Positions 17,440 through 26,615 are shown, numbered from the stretch's first letter. The stretch: 51,712 nt of DNA from Allomesorhizobium camelthorni (GCF_011045125.1 NZ_JAAKZF010000041.1:1-51712), one strand, 5' to 3'. Notes: generated from the letters alone by a model not told the origin. Numbers and translations are program-made.

Positions 17440-20181
17440 ATGTTTTTCGACAGCTTCGGGCTGCTGGGCACGCTCGGCCTTGTGGCGCTTGTCGTGATCG
17501 TCATTCGCCTGAATACGCGGCTGAGATTGGTCGAGCGCGAGCTTGGCGCGCTGCGCTCCCGCGTCCTCTCCATGCCGCCGGCTGCCGCAACCACGGCCGC
17601 GGCGGAAGAACAAGCGCCCGCTGCCGCTATCGAGCGGACCGGCGAACCCATCGTGGATAGTGCAGTTTCCGAGGCCGCGGAGGAAGCTGCCGGTGAGCCT
17701 GCCGGACCGGCGGGACCATGGGGAACGCGTGAGGGGAGGGATGCGGCAAGCGTTGAACCCGCGCCTGCCCCAACTGCCAGGCCGGCCGCTGCGAGGGCCG
17801 ATATAGAAACAGCGCTCGGCACGCGCTGGGCAGTCTGGGTCGGCGGCATAGCGCTGGCGCTCGGCGGCGTGTTCCTGATCCGCTATTCGATCGAGGCTGG
17901 CATCTTTGGCCCTGGCGTGCGCCTGACAATGGCGGCGCTGCTCGGCCTGGCGCTCGTCGGCGCAGGCGAGTTCATCCGCCGCACCGGCTTCGAGATACCG
18001 CTGAACGGTGGCAACAACGCTTACATCCCTGGCATATTGACCGCCGCCGGCGCCTTCACCCTGTTCGGGGCGGTCTACGCAGCGCACGGCGTCTATGGCT
18101 TCATCGGTCCGGCTTTCGCCTTCGTGCTGATGGGGATAATCGGCGTCGGCGCAATCGCCGCCGCCCTCCTGCACGGGCAGGCGTTGGCCGGATTCGGCCT
18201 GCTCGGCTCGCTTGTCACGCCGCTGCTCGTCGCTTCCGAAGCCCCGAACGCCTGGGCGCTGTTCGGCTATCTGGCGATCGTGCTGGTGGCCACGGCCGCG
18301 ATTGCCAGGCTGCGCGACTGGCGCTTGCTTGCCGGCGCGGCCTTCGCCGGAACAGGGCTCTGGTGCCTAGTCTATATGGCCGGATCGGGCACCGTCGACT
18401 TCACCGTCGTGCTTTTCATCAACCTGGTCATCCTGCTGTCGCTGGCTTTCATCTGGCTTGGCGGGCGCGCCGGCGGCGAGGAAGCGCCGGTTGCATTCGA
18501 CTGGCCGACAGCCATTCCGGCATTATCGGTTGCGCTTGCGGCGCTATCGCTGCTGATCAACCCGGACTATCAGGCCGCGGGCGGCGCGCTCTACGGCGCC
18601 GTTCTGATCGCGGCGATGGTCGCTATAGCGCTCTATCGCCCGGGGGCGCCCGCGCTTCTCCACGCCGCGGGTGTGGCGTCTGTCGCCGCCTACGCCCGTG
18701 CGGCGCTGAGCGGTTCCTTCGCGTTCGATTTTGCCGGCGGCAGCCTCGTCGTCGAGGGTTTTCCCGCTGCTCCGTTCCCTGCGTCCATGCCCTATATCGG
18801 GGCCGTGCTCGGCGCGCTCTTCCTGGCCACGGGCCTTTGGAGCGCAAGAAACCTGGCGGCATCAGCGCCAATTCGCGGCGCGCATTGGGCCGCGTGGGCC
18901 GCCGCCACGCCGCTCGCCATACTCGCGGCGGTCTGGATAATTTCCGGCAATCCCGACCGCGACTACGGCCTCGCGGCTGTTGCGCTGCTGCTCGGCGCGA
19001 TCCTGGCGGCCGGCGGCGAGGCGATCGCCAGGGCCGAAAATCCGCCGCTCACCGGCGCCCTGTCCGTGTCCTTCGCGCTGGCGGGGGCGGGCGTCGCTTT
19101 CGTGCTGATGCTGCACATGGCGTTCGGGCCAGGCCTGACGACGGTTCTTGTCGGCGCAGCCGCTGCGCTGCCCGCACTGGCGACACGGCAGCGTGGCTAT
19201 CCCGTGCTGGGCTGGCTCTGCGTCGGAGCGGCGATCGTCGTGATAATGCGGATCGCGGTCGATCCAACGATCGTCGGCCAGGAATTCCTCGGCAGGACCC
19301 CGGTGTTCAACGCGCTCCTGCCCGGCTATGGCATCCCGGCGCTCGCGTTCGGTTTCGCCGCCTGGCAATTGGCCCGAACCACCGCCGGCCGGCCGCGTCT
19401 GGTCATGGAAGCGGCGGCCGCGCTGTTTTCGTTGCTGACGGTCGCAATGCTGGTGCGCCACGCCATGCATGGCGGCGTGATAGACTCCGGCGCCCCGACG
19501 CTTGCCGAACAGGCCATCTATACGCTGCTCGCGCTCGGGGCAGGGGCGATCCTCATCGCGCTCGACATGCGTTCGCCGAGTCCCGTGCTGCGCTACGGCT
19601 CGATTGCAGCCGGGTGCGTGTCCGCCATCCTCATCGTCGCGAACCACTTCTTCGTCCTGAATCCGCTGTTTACCGACGAGTCGACCGGAAGAATCCCCTT
19701 CTTCAATCTGTTGTTGCTGGCTTATCTTCTGCCGGCAATCGCCGCCGGGGCGTTGGCGCTCTATGCGCGCGGCAAACGCCCGCGCTGGTATTCGGCGATG
19801 CTGGCGCTGGTCGGAGCGACACTCGCCTTCGCCTACGCGACGCTGTCGGTGCGGCGGCTGTTCAAGGGCGAGTTCATCGGCTTCTGGAGCGGGCTCGGCC
19901 AGCTCGAGACCTACTCCTATTCGGCGCTCTGGCTGGCCATGGGCGTCGGCCTGCTGATCGCCGGCGTCTGGCAGAAGTCGTACATTCTGCGCATCGCTTC
20001 GGGCGTGCTGATCGCCATCGCCGTCGCCAAGGTGTTCCTGTTCGACATGTCGGAACTTGAAGGCGTGCTGCGCGCGCTATCCTTCATCGGCCTCGGCGCC
20101 GTTCTGATCGGCATCGGTCTGTTCTACCAGCGACTGCTGACGCGGGCGGCCCAGACGGACGAGCCCGCGAAGGCGCAGTAG
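17440..20181 (+). CDS. DUF2339 multi-pass membrane protein
   Basis: A 913-aa inner-membrane protein of the DUF2339 family (PF10101), function unknown. A first hydrophobic helix (residues about 5-23) is followed by a short coiled segment and an Ala/Glu/Pro-rich linker (about 40-120). After this, TRWAVWVGGIALALGGVFLIRYSIE opens a domain with more than twenty hydrophobic segments to the C-terminus, interrupted only by short polar loops. GGGGGAACGG precedes the ATG. It follows a 140-bp gap after the recO operon and is convergent with the MFS gene, stop codons 11 bases apart. Confidence 0.85.
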   Translation: MFFDSFGLLGTLGLVALVVIVIRLNTRLRLVERELGALRSRVLSMPPAAATTAAAEEQAPAAAIERTGEPIVDSAVSEAAEEAAGEPAGPAGPWGTREGRDAASVEPAPAPTARPAAARADIETALGTRWAVWVGGIALALGGVFLIRYSIEAGIFGPGVRLTMAALLGLALVGAGEFIRRTGFEIPLNGGNNAYIPGILTAAGAFTLFGAVYAAHGVYGFIGPAFAFVLMGIIGVGAIAAALLHGQALAGFGLLGSLVTPLLVASEAPNAWALFGYLAIVLVATAAIARLRDWRLLAGAAFAGTGLWCLVYMAGSGTVDFTVVLFINLVILLSLAFIWLGGRAGGEEAPVAFDWPTAIPALSVALAALSLLINPDYQAAGGALYGAVLIAAMVAIALYRPGAPALLHAAGVASVAAYARAALSGSFAFDFAGGSLVVEGFPAAPFPASMPYIGAVLGALFLATGLWSARNLAASAPIRGAHWAAWAAATPLAILAAVWIISGNPDRDYGLAAVALLLGAILAAGGEAIARAENPPLTGALSVSFALAGAGVAFVLMLHMAFGPGLTTVLVGAAAALPALATRQRGYPVLGWLCVGAAIVVIMRIAVDPTIVGQEFLGRTPVFNALLPGYGIPALAFGFAAWQLARTTAGRPRLVMEAAAALFSLLTVAMLVRHAMHGGVIDSGAPTLAEQAIYTLLALGAGAILIALDMRSPSPVLRYGSIAAGCVSAILIVANHFFVLNPLFTDESTGRIPFFNLLLLAYLLPAIAAGALALYARGKRPRWYSAMLALVGATLAFAYATLSVRRLFKGEFIGFWSGLGQLETYSYSALWLAMGVGLLIAGVWQKSYILRIASGVLIAIAVAKVFLFDMSELEGVLRALSFIGLGAVLIGIGLFYQRLLTRAAQTDEPAKAQ

Positions 20182-20192
20182 GCGAGATAAAC

Positions 20193-21431
20193 CTACTCAG
20201 CCGCCGCCAACTGCATCCGCTCGACCGGCCGTTCCTTGATCGGCCAGTGGACCACGGCTGCGAACAGGCCGAGCGCGACGCCGAGCCACCACACCGGGTC
20301 GTAGGTGCCGAAGCGGTCGTAGAGATAGCCGCCGAGCCAGACGCCGAGAAACGAGCCGATCTGGTGCGACAGGAATACGAGGCCGCCTAAGAGTCCGAGA
20401 TGGCGCGTGCCGAACATGATGGCGACGAGCGCATTGGTCGGCGGAACCGTCGAGAGCCACAAGAGACCCATCACGATCGCAAAAACGACGACGCTCGCCG
20501 GCGTCTGCGGCAGGAGCAGGAATGCCGTCACCGCGATCGACCGCCCGATATAGATCCAGGCGAGGAAGATCGGCTTGGAATATCTCTGGCCGATCGCGCC
20601 TGAAGCAAGCGAGCCGATGATGTTGAAGAAGCCGATCAGCGCCAGCGCGATGACCGCGTAGCGCGCGTCTATGCCGATATCGCCGATGTAGGCGGGGAAA
20701 TGCGCGGTGATGAACGCCACCTGGAAACCGCAGACGAAGAAGCCGGAGACGAGAAGCACATAGCTTTTGTGCGCGAAAGCTTCGCGCAGCGCATGGCTGA
20801 CCGACTGCTGCGCCGCCTTTTGCGCGGCAAGGGCATTGTGCGAGCTGCCGTAGAGCGGCATCGCCAGCACCGGGATGATCAACATCGCCGCGCTCATGTA
20901 GATCAGCGTGTCGGACCAGCCATAGGCGTCGATCATGCCCTGGCTGATCGGGGCGAAAATGAACATGCCGGCGGAGCCGGCCGCGGTGCCGATGCCGAAG
21001 ACGACCGAGCGCTTTTCGGGCGGCGTGTGGCGGGCGAAGGCGGCGAGAACGATGGAGAACGATCCGGCCGCGACGCCGAGGCCGACGAGCACGCCGCCGC
21101 CAATATGCAGCGCCGCGATGGAGGAGGCCGTCGCCATCATGTAGAGACCGGCGGCGTAGATGACGCCGCCGAGCGCCAGCACGCGCCAGGTGCCGTAGCG
21201 GTCGGCGATGGCGCCGAAGAAGGGGAGGCCGAGGCCCCAGAACAGGTTCTGCAGCGCCATGGCGAGGCCGAACGTCGTCCGGTCCCAGCCCTTTTCAGCC
21301 AGCATCGGCAGCTGGAAGAAGCCCATGGCCGAGCGCGGGCCGAAGGTCAGCGCGGCGATCAAGCAGCCGCAAATGATGATCAGCCACGGAACACTCTTCG
21401 CCGGGGCCTTCGCGTTCGCCGTCATCGCCAT
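20193..21431 (-). CDS. MFS transporter
   Basis: A 412-aa major facilitator with about twelve transmembrane helices. The helix 2-3 loop reads GAIADRYGTWRVLALGG, the classic MFS motif A region. The central loop lies near residues 195-225, and the second half repeats the pattern (YDRFGTYDPVWW). The start at 21431 is chosen because GGAGA lies about seven bases upstream; the longer frame reads unlike a transporter N-terminus. The arrangement resembles monocarboxylate or oxalate/formate-type carriers, but the substrate cannot be assigned. It is divergent from the ECF sigma gene across about 206 bp. Confidence 0.87.
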   Translation of the reverse strand: MAMTANAKAPAKSVPWLIIICGCLIAALTFGPRSAMGFFQLPMLAEKGWDRTTFGLAMALQNLFWGLGLPFFGAIADRYGTWRVLALGGVIYAAGLYMMATASSIAALHIGGGVLVGLGVAAGSFSIVLAAFARHTPPEKRSVVFGIGTAAGSAGMFIFAPISQGMIDAYGWSDTLIYMSAAMLIIPVLAMPLYGSSHNALAAQKAAQQSVSHALREAFAHKSYVLLVSGFFVCGFQVAFITAHFPAYIGDIGIDARYAVIALALIGFFNIIGSLASGAIGQRYSKPIFLAWIYIGRSIAVTAFLLLPQTPASVVVFAIVMGLLWLSTVPPTNALVAIMFGTRHLGLLGGLVFLSHQIGSFLGVWLGGYLYDRFGTYDPVWWLGVALGLFAAVVHWPIKERPVERMQLAAAE

Positions 21432-21637
21432 TGCCTTGTCTCCATCAGGGATCGGAGTTTTAGCCGAACGGCTTTCTGTAGCGCAAATGAATGGTTGTGG
21501 GCGATGCTTCAAAATCCTTGATGCGATAGCGCCGCCGGGACGAATCCGGCGCGCTGGGACGTTGGCGATATGCTGCCTGTTCGCGCTTGCGATCGGGAGT
21601 TCTATCTGGAATCAGAGAGAAGGGGATAAACACCGCG

Positions 21638-22156
21638 ATGGACGACCGGAAGGCAGCAATACTTGCGGAAATACCGCGCTTGCGCCGCTACGCGCGAGCC
21701 TTGCTGCGTGACCGCGACGCCGCCGACGATCTCGTCCAGGACAGCCTGGAACGCGCGCTTGTCCGCCTCGACAATTGGCGCACCGGCGACAGTCCGCGCC
21801 GCTGGCTGTTCACCATCATGCACCACCTCTTCGTCGATCAGATGCGCAAGGTGAAAAGGCGCGGCGAGGCATCCATGCTGCAGATCGAGGCGAGCGAAGC
21901 GATGTCGCTGCCCGCGCACCAGGCCGAGGATGTCGCTTCCCGCGAGATACTCGATGCGCTGCAGGCCATCAGTCCGGATCGCCGCGCCGCCATACTGATG
22001 GTTGCGGTCGAAGGGTTTTCCTATGCCGAAGCCGCCAACGTGCTGGGCGTGCCGGCCGGCACGCTGATGTCGCGGATCGCGCGCGGGCGCGACGAATTGC
22101 GCGGCCTGCTCGACGATGGCGCGCGGCGGCGGACGATAAGGGTGGTCGAGCCATGA
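21638..22156 (+). CDS. ECF-family RNA polymerase sigma factor
   Basis: A 172-aa extracytoplasmic-function sigma factor. Region 2 is at about residues 10-80, with DAADDLVQDSLERAL and PRRWLFTIMHHLFVDQMRK. Region 4 (about 105-160) carries LQAISPDRRAAILMVAVEGFSYAEAANVLGVPAGTLMSRIARGR, a helix-turn-helix. The ATG at 21638 is preceded by AGGGG at 21621-21625; the ORF extends further upstream without family similarity. It overlaps the anti-sigma gene by four bases (ATGA), the usual sigma/anti-sigma arrangement. Its group and stimulus cannot be fixed from sequence. It is not the general stress EcfG locus, because no phyR/nepR genes are adjacent. Confidence 0.92.
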   Translation: MDDRKAAILAEIPRLRRYARALLRDRDAADDLVQDSLERALVRLDNWRTGDSPRRWLFTIMHHLFVDQMRKVKRRGEASMLQIEASEAMSLPAHQAEDVASREILDALQAISPDRRAAILMVAVEGFSYAEAANVLGVPAGTLMSRIARGRDELRGLLDDGARRRTIRVVEP

Positions 22157-22944
22157 CCATGCGCGAATTCAGCGAACGCGACATCCACCTGGCGCTCGAC
22201 AGCGAACTGCCGCAGGACGAACGCGCGGCCTATGAACGGTGGCTGGAAACCCACCCGGACATGCAAGCGAAGAACCGGCGCTATGAGGCGGATCGCGACC
22301 TGCTGCGCGGGGCGGTAGCAGGTGTGCTCGACGAGCCCGTGCCGGATCGTCTTGCAAAAATCGTGGCCGGTGAAACTCAGCCCGCATCACGCAATTCAGC
22401 CCCGCGCTGGCGGATGGCGGCTGCGGCGCTGATCTTCGCGGCTGGTGGTTTGGGCGGGTATTTTCTGGGGGCTTCCGGCTGGCGGCCGGTGAACGGGACA
22501 GCAATCCAACTGGCCGACGGCGCAATCGCCGCCCATGCCATCTATGCCGCCGAAAAGCTGCATGTCGTGGAAGTCGGCGCAGACCAGAAGGAGCATCTGG
22601 TCGGCTGGCTGTCCAAACGGATCGGCGTGACGTTGGTGGCGCCCGACCTTTCGGCCGAGGGCTTCGAACTGATCGGCGGGCGCTTGCTGCCGGCGGCGGC
22701 AACAAAGACCGCCGCGCAGTTCATGTACCAGGACCGTACCGGCAACCGCATTTCGCTTTATGTGGCGCGCGACAGCTCCAACACCGAAACCGGCTTCCGC
22801 CTGCTCGAAGAAGGCGACACGCGCGCGCTGTACTGGCTGGACGACGGCTATGGCTGCGCGGTGGCCGGCAATTTGCCGGAAGAGGTGCTGCTCAAGGTCG
22901 CAAATACCGCCTACCGCCAACTGCTGCAGGGCATGAAGGGCTGA
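22153..22944 (+). CDS. transmembrane anti-sigma factor
   Basis: A 263-aa membrane regulator (COG5662-like) expected to hold the upstream ECF sigma factor inactive. The cytoplasmic N-terminus (1-85) contains SERDIHLALDSELPQDERAAYERWLETHPD, the usual helical anti-sigma segment without the zinc His-Cys-Cys motif. One transmembrane helix lies at about 88-108. The periplasmic C-terminal domain (about 115-263) contains a WLSKRIGV...FELIGGRLLPA region resembling other anti-sigma sensor domains. Translation is coupled to the sigma gene. The signal sensed is unknown. Confidence 0.88.
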   Translation: MTMREFSERDIHLALDSELPQDERAAYERWLETHPDMQAKNRRYEADRDLLRGAVAGVLDEPVPDRLAKIVAGETQPASRNSAPRWRMAAAALIFAAGGLGGYFLGASGWRPVNGTAIQLADGAIAAHAIYAAEKLHVVEVGADQKEHLVGWLSKRIGVTLVAPDLSAEGFELIGGRLLPAAATKTAAQFMYQDRTGNRISLYVARDSSNTETGFRLLEEGDTRALYWLDDGYGCAVAGNLPEEVLLKVANTAYRQLLQGMKG

Positions 22945-23145
22945 CAGCCGCGGTTTCCCGGTTCGCTTGGGCCACCGAAACGCGCCTGATGCACCAAATA
23001 CGGCCAGCAGACAGATCGGAAAAGACGAGTCACAATTCAGCCCGAATCGAGGAGCGATTCGCATCCGATGCCTCCGCCGACGGCCGGGCAGGGACGCCTT
23101 CGACCAGCCTGATCTTCACCCGCCGATTGAGGTTTTCCGGTCCGC

Positions 23146-23619
23146 ATGCCTGCTGAAATCCGCCTGGCCCGCGCGTCTGACGTCGATGCCCTGGCAGCGC
23201 TCGAAAACGCGGTTTTCGAGGCGGACCGCATTTCCCGAAAATCATTTCGGAACATGGTCGATAGCGCTTCAGCCACCGTCCTGGTGGCGGTCGCGCAAGG
23301 CGTCGTCGCCGGCTATTGCGCCGTGCTGTTTCGCGCCGGCAGCCGCAAAGCGCGCCTCTACTCGCTCGGGGCCGCTTGCGGCAGCGGCATCGGCCGGACG
23401 CTGCTTGCGGCTGCCGAAGACACGGCAGCCGTCCGTGGCTGCGAGGAACTGCGCCTGGAAGTGCGCGAAGACAACGGCCGGGCGATAGGGCTTTACGAGA
23501 AAAGCGGCTACCGCCGATTCGGGCGCAAGCCGGGCTACTATGCCGACGGCGCTGCCGCCCTGCTGTACGAAAAGCCGCTTCACTTGGCCGAACCGGCCGC
23601 CATCCACCCGAAAGCGTGA
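23146..23619 (+). CDS. GNAT N-acetyltransferase paired with a RLAN ATP-grasp ligase
   Basis: A 157-aa GNAT acyltransferase using acetyl-CoA. The N-terminal IRLARASDVDALAALENAVFEAD segment matches RimI-like starts. The CoA-binding region is around CGSGIGRTLLAAAEDTAAVRG (about 80-100), followed by LRLEVREDNGRAIGLYEKSGYRRFGR. It is six bases from the ATP-grasp gene, so both are probably one transcript. GNAT genes or fused GNAT domains are reported neighbours of RLAN-ATP-grasp proteins, which suggests it acetylates the substrate or product of the ligase. The 201-bp region before it (22945-23145) shows no gene. Confidence 0.85.
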   Translation: MPAEIRLARASDVDALAALENAVFEADRISRKSFRNMVDSASATVLVAVAQGVVAGYCAVLFRAGSRKARLYSLGAACGSGIGRTLLAAAEDTAAVRGCEELRLEVREDNGRAIGLYEKSGYRRFGRKPGYYADGAAALLYEKPLHLAEPAAIHPKA

Positions 23620-23625
23620 ACGACA

Positions 23626-25089
23626 ATGACCTGGGTCATACTTACCGGCCGGCAAAGCGATCTCGACCAGGTTGCGACGCCGCACAAGATCATAACCAAC
23701 CGCGACTACCTCGCGCACCCGGCGCTGTTTCGCGGCCAGCGCCCGAAGGTCATCAACCTTTCGAGCAACTATGCCTATCAGAGCCGCGGCTATTATGCCT
23801 CGCTGCTGGCGAGTTCGCGCGGCCACAAGGTCATCCCGACCGTCGAGACGATGATCGACCTGTCCGAGCACAAGCTTTATGAACACGCGCTGCCGGAACT
23901 GGAGCAGGCGCTCAACAAGTGCCGCAAGGAGCTGGGCGGCTCCTTCCCGGCAAAGGTGACCTTCTTCTTCGGCATCGGCCCATCAAAGGCATGGGACCGT
24001 TTCGCCAAGCTGCTGTTCGACTGGTTTCGCGCGCCGGCCCTGGAAGTTTCCATCAAAGACAACCGGCAATGGGCTTCGATCCACAAGATCGGCTTTTATT
24101 CGCTGACGCGCATGAGCCCCGAGGAAAAGCCGCGTTTCCTGGAGAGCCTGGCCGCCTACACCAACCGCGAATGGCGCGATACCAAGACCCGCACGCCTGC
24201 GCGTTATTCCTTCGCCACGCTGGTCAATCCGAACGAGGATCTGCCGCCCTCCGAGATTTCCTCGCTGCGCTATTGGGCCAAGATCGCCGAAAAGATGGGC
24301 GTTGAGGTCGAGCCGATCACGAAGAAGGATCTGGCAAAGCTCGCAAATTACGACGCGCTGTTCATCCGCGAGACGACATCTATCTCCAACCACACTTACC
24401 GCTTCGCGCGGCGTGCGCAGCAGGAGGGAATGCCGGTGATCGACGATCCGCTGTCGATGATCCGCTGCACCAACAAAGTCTATCTCAACGAGTTGATGAG
24501 CTACAACAAGGTGCCGGTGCCGCCAACGGTGATGATTGCCGGCCCGTCCGATCTGGAAGTCGCGGCGCAGACGCTGGGTTTTCCGCTGATCCTGAAAATC
24601 CCCGACAGCTCGTTTTCGCGCGGCGTGAAGAAGGCGTCGAATTTCGAGGAGCTGAGGACGCTGGCGACGCTCTGGCTGGAGGATTCAGACCTTTTGATCG
24701 CCCAGAAATTCATCCCGACCGAATATGACTGGCGCATAGGCGTGCTTGGCGGCCAGCCGCTCTTCGCCGTGCATTACCTTATGGCGAAGAAGCACTGGCA
24801 GATCGTCAATCACGAGCGTTCCGGCAAGCCGGACCAGGGCGGCATCCGCACCTTCACCCTGAAGGAGGCCCCGACGCACGTCGTAGAGACGGCGGTGAGC
24901 GCCGCACGCTGCATCGGCGACGGGCTCTACGGCGTCGACCTGAAGGAAACCGCCGACGGCGTCTTCGTCATCGAAGTGAACGACAACCCCAATCTCGATC
25001 ATGGCTGGGAGGATTCGGGCGAAAAGGATGAGGTCTGGGTGCGGCTGACGCAGTGGTTTCTCGACCGGCTGGACCGGCAGGGGCGGTAG
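23626..25089 (+). CDS. RimK-like ATP-grasp ligase with N-terminal RLAN domain
   Basis: A 487-aa cytoplasmic protein with two parts. Residues of about 15-170 match the RLAN domain (RimK-like ATP-grasp N-terminal, PF14401), including VINLSSNYAYQSRGYYASLLA and a conserved FFFGIGPSKAWDRFAKLLFDWF block. Residues of about 265-480 form the ATP-grasp catalytic domain: PLILKIPDSSFSRGVKKA (ATP-binding Lys/glycine loop), AQKFIPTEYDWRIGVL, and the magnesium-binding VFVIEVNDNPNLDHGWED. ATP-grasp enzymes of this type join a carboxylate to an amine through an acyl-phosphate. No substrate is established for RLAN members; comparative genomics by others proposed peptide synthesis or tagging. Forms an operon with the GNAT gene. 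Confidence 0.88.
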   Translation: MTWVILTGRQSDLDQVATPHKIITNRDYLAHPALFRGQRPKVINLSSNYAYQSRGYYASLLASSRGHKVIPTVETMIDLSEHKLYEHALPELEQALNKCRKELGGSFPAKVTFFFGIGPSKAWDRFAKLLFDWFRAPALEVSIKDNRQWASIHKIGFYSLTRMSPEEKPRFLESLAAYTNREWRDTKTRTPARYSFATLVNPNEDLPPSEISSLRYWAKIAEKMGVEVEPITKKDLAKLANYDALFIRETTSISNHTYRFARRAQQEGMPVIDDPLSMIRCTNKVYLNELMSYNKVPVPPTVMIAGPSDLEVAAQTLGFPLILKIPDSSFSRGVKKASNFEELRTLATLWLEDSDLLIAQKFIPTEYDWRIGVLGGQPLFAVHYLMAKKHWQIVNHERSGKPDQGGIRTFTLKEAPTHVVETAVSAARCIGDGLYGVDLKETADGVFVIEVNDNPNLDHGWEDSGEKDEVWVRLTQWFLDRLDRQGR

Positions 25090-25305
25090 CTGGCAACGAA
25101 GGGCTGCCTGCCTGGACAGGCCGGATTCGGCGGCAAACCCGTTGCGCGGGCATTCACATGTGACGACAGCGACGCGGTAAACGTGAGGCCGCGCCTTCCA
25201 ACCGTCACGTTCCTGCCACTGCACGAACAAACGGGGCAATAGGCTCCGACATGCTGGCGGTTGCCACCTGCGCCGCCGGAGTTTGTTCGAACAGGAAGAG
25301 GAAAC

Positions 25306-25881
25306 ATGATGAAAACCGTCCTTTCAATCACGACCGCTGCTCTCGTCGCCGCTTCCATGCTGGCGGCTCCCTCCATCGCCTTGGCAGGCGGCTTGAGCGT
25401 ATCCGGCGATGTCGGCGCCGGGGCAAGTGTCGGCGCAGGCGCCGACGGTGGAGCGAGCGTCGGCCTTGGTGGGAGCGGCAAAGCTGCCGCGGATGGCGCG
25501 TCGCCGGGAGGCGCGCAGGGCAAGGCTGACGTGGGCGTCAATGCTGCGGCGGGCGCAGACGCATCGACAGGCGCCGGCCCGAAATTTGGCGATGCCGTAT
25601 CGTCCATTCGCTCTACCGCGAAATCGGAAGCGAACTTGTCCTCGGTGACCGACGCGTCGAAAGTCAGCGTTGTGAGTATCGATGCGCTCGCAAAAGGCCA
25701 AAACGAGACTGCGGTCGAAAACGCACTTTCGGACAATGGGGAGGCGGCGAGCGCGCTCCAAAGCCAGATTGCGGCGAACGCCGCGATTTCAGAGGCTTTG
25801 GCCGCCTCGAACGTCGATGTTTCTTCGGTTGTGGCCGCGTCGCTGAACGCGGATGGAAGCGTGATCGTTTACTCGCGCTGA
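25306..25881 (+). CDS. exported Gly/Ala/Ser-rich small protein, function unknown
   Basis: A 191-aa protein with a clear signal peptide (residues 1-28, ending ...SIALAGG). The next 70 residues are low-complexity Gly/Ala/Ser/Asp (VGAGASVGAGADGG and similar). The C-terminal 110 residues are more ordered, Ser/Ala/Val-rich and nearly without aromatic residues. A purine-rich AGGAAGAGG precedes two adjacent ATGs at 25306 and 25309; either may be used. It stands alone between the ATP-grasp gene and a convergent HD gene. I do not recognise the family. The 216-bp upstream region (25090-25305) must hold its promoter. Confidence 0.75.
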   Translation: MMKTVLSITTAALVAASMLAAPSIALAGGLSVSGDVGAGASVGAGADGGASVGLGGSGKAAADGASPGGAQGKADVGVNAAAGADASTGAGPKFGDAVSSIRSTAKSEANLSSVTDASKVSVVSIDALAKGQNETAVENALSDNGEAASALQSQIAANAAISEALAASNVDVSSVVAASLNADGSVIVYSR

Positions 25882-25902
25882 GCTTGAAATCCGCATCTGC
25901 CG

Positions 25903-25933
25903 GCCGGCGGGGCGCACCAGTTCCGCCGGCTTT
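25903..25933 (+). terminator. GC-rich hairpin after the exported protein gene
   Basis: GCCGGCGG (25903-25910) pairs perfectly with CCGCCGGC (25923-25930) around a 12-base loop, with only TTT following. It is a weak intrinsic terminator candidate, located 22 bases after the stop codon and between convergent genes. Confidence 0.35.
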
Positions 25934-26003
25934 GCAGGTGGAACTGGGTGCACTTTAAAGCCGGCGCTGCGGTGATCGCTTCAGCCTGGCGATTGCAGCC
26001 GGA

Positions 26004-26615
26004 TCATCTGCCGCGCGATTTCTGTATCGCCTCGAAGCGTTTCAGAAACGCCTTCTGCACGGTCTTCGTCGAGACCGGCAGGATGTCGAGCCCGTCGGCG
26101 GAAATCCCGCGCGGCCTTCCGAAAAACTGGGTCGCTTCCGCTTCGGAGAAGCCGGCCAGCATTGTCGCCTCGAAATAGGCGGCGACCTGGTCCGCCCGCT
26201 TGATGTCTTTCTTCAGCTTCTCGCCAATCTCGGCCGGGAGGCAGAAACTTATATGGATCGAGCGCTGCAGCCGCTCCTCGACCGCCTTGTAGCCGCCGCC
26301 GACAACGGATTTGAAGGGCGATATCATGTCGCCGATCACATATTCGGGAGCGTCGTGGAGCAGGGCCGCCAATTGTTGGTCGGGCGATGCGTCTTTTGCC
26401 TGCCGGGAATAGATCGCTTCCACCAGCAGCGAATGCTGGGCGACCGAGAAGGCGTGGTCGCCGGCGGTTTGCCCGTTCCAGCGCGCCACGCGGGCGAGCC
26501 CGTGGGCGATGTCGGAAATTTCGATGTCGAGCGGCGAGGGGTCGAGCAGGTCGAGGCGGCGGCCAGACAGCATGCGCTGCCAGGCGCGCGGCGGCGCTCC
26601 GGGCCTGTCGGCCAT
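26004..26615 (-). CDS. YfbR-like HD-domain phosphohydrolase
   Basis: A 203-aa HD-superfamily protein resembling the YfbR 5'-deoxynucleotidases. The metal site is visible as RWNGQTAGDHAFSVAQHSLL (first His), LLHDAPEYVIGDMISPFK (HD pair and the following Glu), and a distal Asp in IKRADQVAAYFEA. The N-terminal segment PRAWQRMLSGRRLDLLDP is typical of the alphaproteobacterial group. Likely activity is dephosphorylation of deoxynucleoside monophosphates in the cytoplasm, inferred from family. The ATG overlaps the ygfZ stop by one base (TGATG), so they are co-translated. Confidence 0.85.
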   Translation of the reverse strand: MADRPGAPPRAWQRMLSGRRLDLLDPSPLDIEISDIAHGLARVARWNGQTAGDHAFSVAQHSLLVEAIYSRQAKDASPDQQLAALLHDAPEYVIGDMISPFKSVVGGGYKAVEERLQRSIHISFCLPAEIGEKLKKDIKRADQVAAYFEATMLAGFSEAEATQFFGRPRGISADGLDILPVSTKTVQKAFLKRFEAIQKSRGR

